A stretch of 39,413 bases of DNA from JAVXNW01 sp036645575 (GTDB taxonomy: Bacteria > Bacillota > Clostridia > Christensenellales > Aristaeellaceae): NCBI GenBank assembly GCA_036645575.1, contig JAVXNW010000007.1, positions 1-39,413 on the forward strand, in the 5' to 3' direction. Made by a program: the position numbers and the translations under genes. This document shows positions 24,939 to 30,610 of this stretch, piece after piece; position 1 is the stretch's first letter; the number at the start of each line of letters is the position of its first letter. The notes beneath the pieces are model-generated. The model was not told the DNA's origin. It saw nothing but the letters and a program-made list of their open reading frames with translations, and did no database searches.

Positions 24939-24966
24939 TTGCCGCGTGCCAAAAATGTGCTATAAT
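24939..24966 (+). promoter_or_regulatory. SigA promoter of the radical-SAM/DUF4130 operon
   Basis: TTGCCG (24939-24944), 16 nt, TATAAT (24961-24966). Transcription would begin near 24973, inside or next to the LexA-type operator. Confidence 0.75.
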
Positions 24967-24974
24967 GCAGTATA

Positions 24975-24988
24975 CGAACAGGCGTTCG
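24975..24988 (+). promoter_or_regulatory. LexA (SOS) operator
   Basis: CGAACAGGCGTTCG is a perfect match to the Bacillus LexA/DinR consensus CGAACRNRYGTTYG. It sits 8 nt after the -10 box, over the expected transcription start, where a bound repressor would block initiation. Confidence 0.85.
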
Positions 24989-25013
24989 CTTTCTAGGAAA
25001 AGGGGGCCATCCG

Positions 25014-26297
25014 ATGGATCTGATGGAAAAGCTCGAGGTGTTGACCGACGCGGCCAAATACGACGCGGCCTGCACGTCAAGCGGCGTCACGCGCCGTGGC
25101 GTGCGCGGCGCGCTTGGCAACGCGGTCGCCTCCGGCATCTGCCACAGCTTTTCGGCCGATGGGCGCTGCGTATCGCTTTTGAAGGTGCTCTTGACCAACG
25201 CGTGCGCGTATGACTGCAAATACTGCGTCAACCGCAATTCAAACGACGTAAAGCGCGCCGCGTTCACGCCCCAAGAGCTGGCGGAGCTCACGATGGGCTT
25301 TTACCGGCGCAACTACATCGAGGGGCTGTTTTTAAGCTCTGCGGTGGCGGGCTCGCCCGACAGGACGTGTGAATTGATGCTCGAGGTGCTTCGGCTGCTT
25401 CGAAACACCCACCACTTTTTCGGCTATATCCACGTGAAGGCGATTCCGGGGGCCGACGCGCGCCTGACGCGGCAGATGGGGCTATTGGCCGACCGGATCA
25501 GCGTGAATATCGAGCTGCCGAGCGAGCAAAGCTTAAACTGTCTCGCGCCCGAAAAGTCCCGCGCGGGCATTCTCTTTCCAATGCGGCAGATATCAAGCGG
25601 CATCCTCGACACGCAAAATGCGCTGTCGCGCTACCGCTACGCGCCCAAGTTTGCGCCCGCCGGGCAGAGCACCCAGCTGATCATCGGCGCGACGCCCGAG
25701 AGCGACCGCCAGATCTTGACGCTGTCTGAGGCGCTGTACCGAAACTACCACCTAAAGCGCGTGTTCTTCTCCGCCTATGTGCCGGTCGTGGCCGACAAGG
25801 CGCTGCCCCCGCTCGACACGCGCCCGCCGCTTTTGCGCGAGCATCGGCTCTACCAAGCGGACTGGCTCCTGCGCTTTTACGGCTTTGAGGCAAGCGAATT
25901 GTTTTCGCCGGGTGATCCGGGGCTTGACATGGCGCTTGACCCCAAGTGCCAATGGGCGCTTGGGCACATGGGGGATTTCCCGATCGAGGTGAACACCGCC
26001 GCCTACGAGCAATTGCTGCGCGTGCCGGGCATTGGCGTCAAGAGCGCGTGGCGCATCACCGTCGCGCGGCGCGAGCAATGCCTCACCTTTGACGGCCTCA
26101 AGCGCTTGGGCGTGGTGCTCAAGCGCGCGGGCTACTTTCTGACCGCCGGCGGCAAGGCCCTGCCGGGCGTCAAGATGGACCCGCGATTCATCCGCCCCGC
26201 GCTGATCGAAAAGCGCGCGCCCCAAAGCTATGAGCAACTTTCGTTCTTGGAACCGACAAGAGAGGACGTGCAAAAATGCCTGACAGGACAGATTTGA
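25014..26297 (+). CDS. Putative DNA repair/modification radical-SAM protein with helix-hairpin-helix domain (427 aa)
   Basis: The ATG at 25014 follows AAGGGGG. The 4Fe-4S/SAM motif CxxxCxxC is Cys64-Cys68-Cys71, within LLTNACAYDCKYCVNRNS. Three further N-terminal cysteines (20, 43, 52), in SSG and GICHSF..DGRC contexts, could hold another metal site. The C-terminal third has a helix-hairpin-helix DNA-binding motif (LRVPGIGVKSAWRI, about residues 340-353). This matches the family described as a putative DNA modification/repair radical-SAM protein (TIGR03916), which is nearly always paired with the DUF4130 family, as here; DUF4130 partners are often fused to a uracil-DNA-glycosylase-like domain. 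The reaction is unknown. A LexA operator in the promoter supports a DNA-damage role. The partner gene overlaps its end by 22 nt. Confidence 0.9.
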   Translation: MDLMEKLEVLTDAAKYDAACTSSGVTRRGVRGALGNAVASGICHSFSADGRCVSLLKVLLTNACAYDCKYCVNRNSNDVKRAAFTPQELAELTMGFYRRNYIEGLFLSSAVAGSPDRTCELMLEVLRLLRNTHHFFGYIHVKAIPGADARLTRQMGLLADRISVNIELPSEQSLNCLAPEKSRAGILFPMRQISSGILDTQNALSRYRYAPKFAPAGQSTQLIIGATPESDRQILTLSEALYRNYHLKRVFFSAYVPVVADKALPPLDTRPPLLREHRLYQADWLLRFYGFEASELFSPGDPGLDMALDPKCQWALGHMGDFPIEVNTAAYEQLLRVPGIGVKSAWRITVARREQCLTFDGLKRLGVVLKRAGYFLTAGGKALPGVKMDPRFIRPALIEKRAPQSYEQLSFLEPTREDVQKCLTGQI

Positions 26298-27055
26298 TCT
26301 ACCGCTATGACGGCACGCTAAAGGGCCTATTGTGCTGTGTGTACGAATGCTTTTCATCCAAAGAGAACCCGATGATGATCCTGCCCAAAGACGAGATGCA
26401 GCTGATGTTGCTGCCCGAAAAGGTGATTGAAACCGATCCCGCGATTGCGCTGCGCGTCGCAAACGCCATCACCGGAAAGCTGTCGGAGGAATTTATGCGC
26501 TTTGTGGCCAGCGCGCACCTGTGCGCGCTGGCGGGGCGCGAAGGCCTCATCGTGGCGCTGATAAGGCGCGGCTTTCGTCAAGGCGCGCGGGTGCTAAACG
26601 ACCTAGGGGACCCGGCGGTCAATAAGCTCACGCGCGCGGTAAACGCGCTGGCGAACGAGGCGCATCTGTATCTCGGCTTCACCCGCTTTCAAGTGACGGA
26701 CGGCGTGCTGACCAGCGTGATCGAGCCGAAAAATCGCGTGCTGCCGCTGATGCGCGCGCACTTTTGCGACCGCTTCTCGGGCGAGACGTTCCTGATATAC
26801 GACAAGACCCACGCGCAGGCGCTGATTTATCACTTGGGCGTCGCGCGGATCGAGTCGATTCAGTCGCTGCAATTGCCCGCCGAGGACGAAGTCGAGCGCC
26901 ATTTTCGCGCGCTCTGGCGCCTGTTTTTCAAAACCGTCTCCATCGCGTCGCGCGAAAACCCCCAGCAACAGCAAACCCACCTCCCCCAACGCTACCGCAG
27001 CCAAATGCCCGAACTAACCCCGCCGACCTATCCAAAGCTTCAGGAGATTTCGTAG
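26276..27055 (+). CDS. DUF4130 protein, probable DNA-metabolism partner of the radical-SAM enzyme (259 aa)
   Basis: The ATG at 26276 overlaps the previous gene by 22 nt and follows GAGAGGA. The product starts with the family pattern DLIYRYDGTLKGLLCCVYECF and contains the HLYLGFTRFQ, LMRAHFCDRFSGETFLIYDKTH and LWRLFFKTVSIASRENPQQQ blocks typical of DUF4130 (TIGR03915). The length of 259 means there is no C-terminal uracil-DNA-glycosylase-like domain; many relatives carry one as a fusion. Cytoplasmic, no membrane segment. With the upstream gene it forms a two-gene unit under probable LexA control. The biochemical function is unknown. It converges on the inositol-phosphatase gene with only 19 nt between stops and no visible terminator. 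Confidence 0.88.
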   Translation: MPDRTDLIYRYDGTLKGLLCCVYECFSSKENPMMILPKDEMQLMLLPEKVIETDPAIALRVANAITGKLSEEFMRFVASAHLCALAGREGLIVALIRRGFRQGARVLNDLGDPAVNKLTRAVNALANEAHLYLGFTRFQVTDGVLTSVIEPKNRVLPLMRAHFCDRFSGETFLIYDKTHAQALIYHLGVARIESIQSLQLPAEDEVERHFRALWRLFFKTVSIASRENPQQQQTHLPQRYRSQMPELTPPTYPKLQEIS

Positions 27056-27074
27056 CCAAGCCCATCGCGCTTCG

Positions 27075-27845
27075 TCATACCTGTTTAAGGAGCGCGGAGA
27101 GGGGCGCGTTTACTTGGGCGTTGCCGGAGAGGATATTGCCTTTTTCGAACGCGTCTTGCTCGCCCGGCCAGCCGGTGACGATGCCGCCGGCCTCGGTCAC
27201 CAGCAATACGCCGGCGGCGATGTCGTAGGGCTTGAGTCCCAGTTCGAGAAACGCCTCATAGCGCCCGCAGGCGACGCAGCTGAGCGCGTAGGCGGCGGAG
27301 CCCATCCGTCGCATGTCATCGACGTTGTCCCTAAGCAGCGGAATCAGCTTTTTCATGCGCGCGCCGTCGGCGTTCGACTGGTGCGCAAAGGACATGCCGA
27401 CCAACGAGCGCTGCAAATCGCCTTCGCGGCTCACGTGGATTTTTTCGCCATTCAGCGTCGCGCCCAAATGCTTGCCCGCCAAGAACAATTCGCCCAGCGC
27501 CGGGCAATATACCGCGCCCGCCAGCAGTTCCCCATCCCTTCGAAAGGCGATCGAAGTCGTGTAAATCGGAAGGCCGCGCATGTAGTTCGTGGTTCCGTCG
27601 ATTGGATCGACCACCCACTCGCCCAGTTTTCCCTCGCTCACGCCGGTCTCCTCGCCGTAAAACCCGGTGCCCGGATACGCGCGCAACAGCCGCTCCCTGA
27701 TGAGGCGCTCGGTCGCGCGGTCCGCCTGTGTCACGTAGTCATGCAGCCCCTTGACGGTGATCTCGGGCGCGCCCTGCGCGCGCGCATAGTCCCCCGCCTC
27801 CCGCGCCGTGTCCCCGCAAATGCGCATCAGTTTTTCAATTTCCAT
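27075..27845 (-). CDS. Inositol monophosphatase family protein (256 aa)
   Basis: The ATG at 27845 follows GAGGGAG. The metal-binding motifs are intact: GEETG (Glu65/Glu66), DPIDGTTNY (Asp80, Asp83) and the C-terminal GLKPYDIAAG with the third Asp. This superfamily of Mg-dependent, Li-sensitive phosphatases acts on inositol phosphate, but bacterial members also act on fructose-1,6-bisphosphate, 3'-phosphoadenosine phosphate or other small phosphates, so the substrate cannot be fixed from sequence. The length is typical. It has its own promoter about 105 nt upstream; the leader holds a hairpin (27871-27886) followed by TTTT that could attenuate. Confidence 0.92.
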   Translation of the reverse strand: MEIEKLMRICGDTAREAGDYARAQGAPEITVKGLHDYVTQADRATERLIRERLLRAYPGTGFYGEETGVSEGKLGEWVVDPIDGTTNYMRGLPIYTTSIAFRRDGELLAGAVYCPALGELFLAGKHLGATLNGEKIHVSREGDLQRSLVGMSFAHQSNADGARMKKLIPLLRDNVDDMRRMGSAAYALSCVACGRYEAFLELGLKPYDIAAGVLLVTEAGGIVTGWPGEQDAFEKGNILSGNAQVNAPLSALLKQV

Positions 27846-27956
27846 CCGCTTCTCCCTCGTTTCTTCAAAAGCCGCTGCCCAGCGGCAACGGCGGCCGTCC
27901 AAAATCCAGCCCCGCGCCCGACAAGGCCCGCGCCTTTCCCGCAATCGCTTCACCCA

Positions 27957-27985
27957 ATTGTAGCACACACGCCCCGCACGCGCAA
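27957..27985 (-). promoter_or_regulatory. SigA promoter of the inositol-monophosphatase-like gene
   Basis: On the minus strand TTGCGC (complement 27980-27985), 17 nt, TACAAT (complement 27957-27962). Confidence 0.7.
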
Positions 27986-28119
27986 CAAAAAACAGCCCGC
28001 CGCACTAACCGTAAAAAGTGAGTGCGATGGCTTGCTTGTGTAGATTGTCTTGACACCCTCGAAATCGTACAAATTTGAATAGCACCCGGTTCAATGCTCA
28101 TCTGATGATGCGAGATAAC

Positions 28120-28143
28120 GTAGGGGCGAACTGTGTTCGCCCG
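28120..28143. repeat. REP-like palindrome, copy 1
   Basis: GGGCGAA (28124-28130), CTGTG loop, TTCGCCC (28136-28142), flanked by GTAG. This 24-bp unit is the exact reverse complement of the unit at 28308-28331. A partial third copy, CTGTGTTCGCCCGCT, follows at once at 28146-28160. Confidence 0.9.
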
Positions 28144-28307
28144 CTCTGTGTTCGCCCGCTCTCATCGGACAATACAACGATAATTGCGTGAATATGGTCG
28201 GGCATAATGCAATATTTATCGACAACTACATTTTCATATAGGGTATTTAATTTTTGAATTTCATCATCAACGACTTTACCAATGTCTGATAATCGCGGCA
28301 ATTCATT

Positions 28308-28331
28308 CGGGCGAACACAGTTCGCCCCTAC
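28308..28331. repeat. REP-like palindrome, copy 2 (inverted)
   Basis: GGGCGAA (28309-28315), CACAG loop, TTCGCCC (28321-28327), then CTAC. It is a perfect 24-bp inverted copy of the unit at 28120-28143, and both lie within the truncated transposase gene. Confidence 0.9.
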
Positions 28332-28445
28332 ATGGTTCCACAACAACGCATTTCTATCGGCGACACAAATGGTCACAAAATATGCACCATTTGATGAATA
28401 ATCATAACCCTGTAATCGTATCTGCTTGCGTTTGGGTAATTCCAA

Positions 28446-28637
28446 ATTATCACCGCCTATGTATAAAACTCAAAATCAATGTCAACATTTACCTTACAAA
28501 CCGATGTACATTATATAAATTAAACCCCTCATGCGCTTTTAAGCAAAGTACAAGGGAGCTATTTTTTAATTCAGTATACCATACTTTTTTATGCTGTGCA
28601 ACAAAGTACGTTTATGCTATACCGATATTGTCGGAAA
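28446..28637. other. A+T-rich island without a supportable gene
   Basis: The composition differs sharply from the GC-rich chromosome on both sides. Short frames exist on both strands but none has a ribosome-binding site or a recognisable sequence. It is probably a remnant of the insertion that brought the transposase. Confidence 0.55.
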
Positions 28638-28689
28638 TTAAGGAATCGCCGATTAAAGAACGTGCGGGATTTATTCAGCGGTTCCTTAA
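28638..28689. repeat. Small inverted-repeat element, copy A (52 bp)
   Basis: Terminal repeats TTAAGGAATCGC and GCGGTTCCTTAA (one mismatch) flank a core with GATTAAAGAACGTGCGGG and TTTATTCAGCG. It equals copy B (30515-30596) with the middle about 30 bp missing. Confidence 0.8.
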
Positions 28690-28733
28690 ATAACGGCAAG
28701 CATTTGGCGGATGTTATGCGGAAATTCAGCGCA

Positions 28734-28827
28734 GAGATTTGCCGTAGGATACGATCAACATATCCTACGGCAAATCTCAAGGATGGAAAACATCCTTATC
28801 GGGCGGACGCTTGCGTGCGCCCGTTTT
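28734..28827. ncRNA. Three tandem hairpins, the last terminator-like: candidate structured RNA or transcript end
   Basis: Hairpin 1 is a perfect 18-bp stem (28734-28751 with 28761-28778; GAGATTTGCCGTAGGATA arm, 9-nt loop). Hairpin 2 is AAGGATG / CATCCTT (28779-28797). Hairpin 3 is CGGGCG ... CGCCCG with an inner ACGC/GCGT stem (28800-28822), followed on the plus strand by TTTTTG. The structure could end a short plus-strand RNA, or act as 3' structure for the convergent minus-strand gene whose stop is at 28837. No family is recognised. Confidence 0.4.
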
Positions 28828-28836
28828 TGATTTGTG

Positions 28837-29775
28837 TCAGTTGAAGATGCGTGCGACCTTGGCGATGTTCGCCTGGTGCAGGGGATTGACCTTTTCGCTT
28901 CCGTGCGTGAGGCTCCCCTCCAGATGAATGCAGAACTGGCCTTCAAAGCCATTGTCCTTGCTGATCTGCGCGCCGTGCGGCATGCCGTTCATCGCGGCGG
29001 CGTAGCTGCGCCCGCCCGCAATCAGCAGGATGGGGCGCGAGTCCCACGACCACGCGCCGCCGTAGATCTTCTTGAGCTTGGCGGTGTCGGCCCTGGTCTT
29101 GGGCTCCACGTCCAGGTGGTTGTGCCCGCCCACGCGCCGGATTTTTAGCCGCGTGCCCGTGTCCAGATCGATCACCGTCGCAAGGCCGCGCTTGCGAAAC
29201 TTTGTGTTGATGCCCGACTTGGCCCATGTCGCGTTGTTTACCTTGTGAGACGCCTTGGCCTTGCCCGAAAAAAGTTTGTGCACCGTCGCGCTATTCGCCT
29301 TGCCGGTTATTTTGAGGTTGTTGAAGGTTTGGAAGCTCTTAAGCGCCTTCTCGGTCGCCGGGTTGGCCTTGCCTGTCGCGGCGCTCTTTGCGAGGTAGCC
29401 CTTGCTCACAAGCTTCGCCTGCACGCGCTGCATGGGCGAGCGGCGCTTGCCCTTGTTGTTTTTGCCCGTCTCCACCACTTTGGAGCCTTTTTCCACCTTT
29501 TGCAGACCGCTTTTGAGCACATACCCCACCTTGGAGCCGGACTTCACGCGCGCCCACTTGCCCTTGACCTGCGTCACCTTGATCGCATCGCCCTTTTTGA
29601 GCGTATGCACGACTTTCGATTTCTCCGTAGCCTTTGCGTAGACCTTAAGCGTATGGGTTGCCTTGCACGCCAGCGTCTTGGCCAGCGCCGGTGAAGCCAC
29701 CGTCACAAGCAATAGCACCATGCACAGCGCGCTCAAGCATTGAAGGCGCCTTGCCCTTGAAGCATGATCTTGCAT
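28837..29775 (-). CDS. Secreted SH3-domain/peptidoglycan-binding protein with a conserved His-rich C-terminal domain (312 aa)
   Basis: The ATG at 29775 is chosen with GGAGG 7 nt upstream; an ATG two codons earlier has only 1 nt spacing. A signal peptide (about 1-33, cleavage after SPALA) precedes a bacterial SH3 domain (about 37-95; LKVYAKATEKSKVVHTLKKGD), then a PG_binding_1-like segment (about 118-172; RVQAKLVSKGYL ... TEKALKSFQ). The C-terminal 120 residues carry GGHNHLDVEP, YGGAWSWDSRPILL, MNGMPHGAQ and FCIHLEGSLTHGS ... HQ, a set I have seen in secreted clostridial proteins. The conserved His and Cys suggest a catalytic domain, perhaps L,D-transpeptidase-like or metal-dependent, but this is not established. 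It is likely to act at the cell wall. Single gene with its own promoter. Confidence 0.8.
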   Translation of the reverse strand: MQDHASRARRLQCLSALCMVLLLVTVASPALAKTLACKATHTLKVYAKATEKSKVVHTLKKGDAIKVTQVKGKWARVKSGSKVGYVLKSGLQKVEKGSKVVETGKNNKGKRRSPMQRVQAKLVSKGYLAKSAATGKANPATEKALKSFQTFNNLKITGKANSATVHKLFSGKAKASHKVNNATWAKSGINTKFRKRGLATVIDLDTGTRLKIRRVGGHNHLDVEPKTRADTAKLKKIYGGAWSWDSRPILLIAGGRSYAAAMNGMPHGAQISKDNGFEGQFCIHLEGSLTHGSEKVNPLHQANIAKVARIFN

Positions 29776-29823
29776 CGTCATTCCTCCGCCATCGTCTTCG
29801 ACGAGTTGTTACTGTATGATGGC

Positions 29824-29852
29824 ATTATATTACAAAACCATTTCAATTGCAA
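29824..29852 (-). promoter_or_regulatory. SigA promoter of the secreted SH3-domain gene
   Basis: On the minus strand TTGCAA (29847-29852), 17 nt, TATAAT (complement 29824-29829). Confidence 0.85.
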
Positions 29853-29896
29853 CCTTTTCCGTGCATTTCTTGTTTTATAAGGCCATTTTCCGCCCA

Positions 29897-30376
29897 TCAC
29901 AGGATTTCCTGCCCCATCACGCGCCTGAGCGCCCAGAGTAGCGGGAGGCCGAGCGCGAAGCAGGCGAGCGCCTGTCCCCCGCCAACCGACAGCGCGGCCA
30001 GCCAAAATGGCAGGTTGTCGATCGTCAGATGCAGCACCAGGCCGATGACCACCGCGTTCACGATCACCGGCGGCAGCGCGGCGAGCACCGGTCTTTTGCG
30101 CAGGAAATAGGTGAGGAATGCGGCGCCCAATGTGGCCAGCGAGCCAAAGACGACATCGATCAGCGTCGCGCCGCCCATGAGATTGGCGATCAGGCAGCCC
30201 ACAAACAGCCCGGGGATCGCGGCGGGCGTCATGATCGGCAATAGCGTCAGCGCCTCGGCGACGCGCAGTTGCACCTGGCCATAGCTGATGGGCGCGAGCA
30301 GCAGCGTGACGGCTGCGTAGACCGCCGCAATGACGGAAGCATAGGTCATGTTGCGGGGGGTAAACCATTTCTTCAT
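29897..30376 (-). CDS. queT: QueT-family preQ1 (queuosine precursor) transporter (159 aa)
   Basis: The ATG at 30376 follows AAGGA. The protein is almost entirely hydrophobic, with five to six membrane helices, and has the family features APISYGQVQLRVAEAL and GCLIANLMGGATLIDVVFGSLATL. QueT proteins are substrate-binding (S) components of ECF-type transporters predicted to import queuosine precursors such as preQ1, used for tRNA wobble modification. The assignment is supported by a probable preQ1-I riboswitch and a terminator in the leader. The ECF energising module is not in this window. Length typical (about 160-170). Confidence 0.88.
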   Translation of the reverse strand: MKKWFTPRNMTYASVIAAVYAAVTLLLAPISYGQVQLRVAEALTLLPIMTPAAIPGLFVGCLIANLMGGATLIDVVFGSLATLGAAFLTYFLRKRPVLAALPPVIVNAVVIGLVLHLTIDNLPFWLAALSVGGGQALACFALGLPLLWALRRVMGQEIL

Positions 30377-30396
30377 TTAATGAGTTCCTTCTTTCG

Positions 30397-30428
30397 AAAA
30401 AAATAGAGGGCGCACGAATGCCCCCTCT
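30397..30428 (-). terminator. Leader terminator/attenuator upstream of queT
   Basis: On the minus strand a stem AGAGGG ... CCCTCT with inner GCA/TGC pairs around TTCG (30405-30428) is followed by ATTTTTTT (to 30397). It lies 21 nt before the queT start codon, so it is a regulated terminator and not the end of asnS alone. An upstream perfect 9-bp hairpin (GGGGCGCTG / CAGCGCCCC, 30437-30460) could exchange pairing with its 5' arm through CCCC/GGGG. Confidence 0.8.
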
Positions 30429-30466
30429 TTCATATAGGGGCGCTGCCAAAACAGCGCCCCACATTA

Positions 30467-30505
30467 CCTGGTTTTGTTTAGCGACAGGAGGGCCCCGAAC
30501 TGTCG
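30467..30505 (-). promoter_or_regulatory. Probable preQ1-I riboswitch aptamer controlling queT
   Basis: On the minus strand stem P1 is CGACAG (complement of 30500-30505) with CTGTCG (complement 30482-30487), loop TTCGGGGCCCTC, then the A-rich tail CTAAACAAAACCAGG (complement 30467-30481). The layout and tail closely resemble the small preQ1-I aptamer of Thermoanaerobacter (tail UUAACAAAACAAGG), which folds as an H-type pseudoknot. The downstream gene is a preQ1 transporter and a terminator follows, as expected of a transcriptional OFF switch. Confidence 0.75.
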
Positions 30506-30514
30506 GTTATGAAG

Positions 30515-30596
30515 TTAGGAAAGCGCTGATTAAAGAACGTGCGTGATGGCGGAAATTCAGCCGCCAGCGCCGCGGGATTTATTCAGCGATTCCTTA
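30515..30596. repeat. Small inverted-repeat element, copy B (82 bp)
   Basis: The ends TTAGGAAAGCGCTGATTAA and, on the other strand, CTAAGGAATCGCTGAATAA form imperfect terminal repeats. Inside is a GGCGG/CCGCC hairpin (30548-30565). It lies between the asnS stop and the queT riboswitch. Confidence 0.85.
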
Positions 30597-30610
30597 GCCG
30601 TCTATTGGCC

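Larger units (their letters stand above)
28098..28445 (-). pseudogene. Truncated REP-associated tyrosine transposase (RAYT, Y1/HUH family), 115 aa
   Basis: A TTG at 28445 with AGGCGG 7 nt upstream opens the frame. The product shows the family start QGYDYSSNGAYFVTICV and the HUH metal-binding motif MPDHIHAII (His84, His86). Full-length RAYTs run about 150-200 residues and carry the catalytic Tyr after this point; here the frame stops right after SRIIR, so the catalytic Tyr helix is missing and the protein should be inactive. No matching continuation is visible in the other frames downstream. The coding sequence contains two inverted copies of a REP-like palindrome (28120-28143 and 28308-28331). 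The surrounding DNA is much more A+T-rich than its neighbours, consistent with acquisition. Confidence 0.82.

Noticed and set aside
27867..27886. Attenuator in the leader of the inositol-phosphatase gene
   Set aside because: GCCGCT-GGGC-AGCGGC followed by TTTT is suggestive, but the T-run is short and no partner structure is visible, so it is not listed as a feature on its own.
28098..28331. CRISPR-like array
   Set aside because: The repeated GGGCGAA/TTCGCCC units are only two to three, inverted, unevenly spaced and inside a transposase gene; there are no spacers.
28596..28844. 82-codon plus-strand frame through the inverted-repeat element and hairpins
   Set aside because: It runs across repeat copy A and all three hairpins, lacks a ribosome-binding site and resembles no protein.
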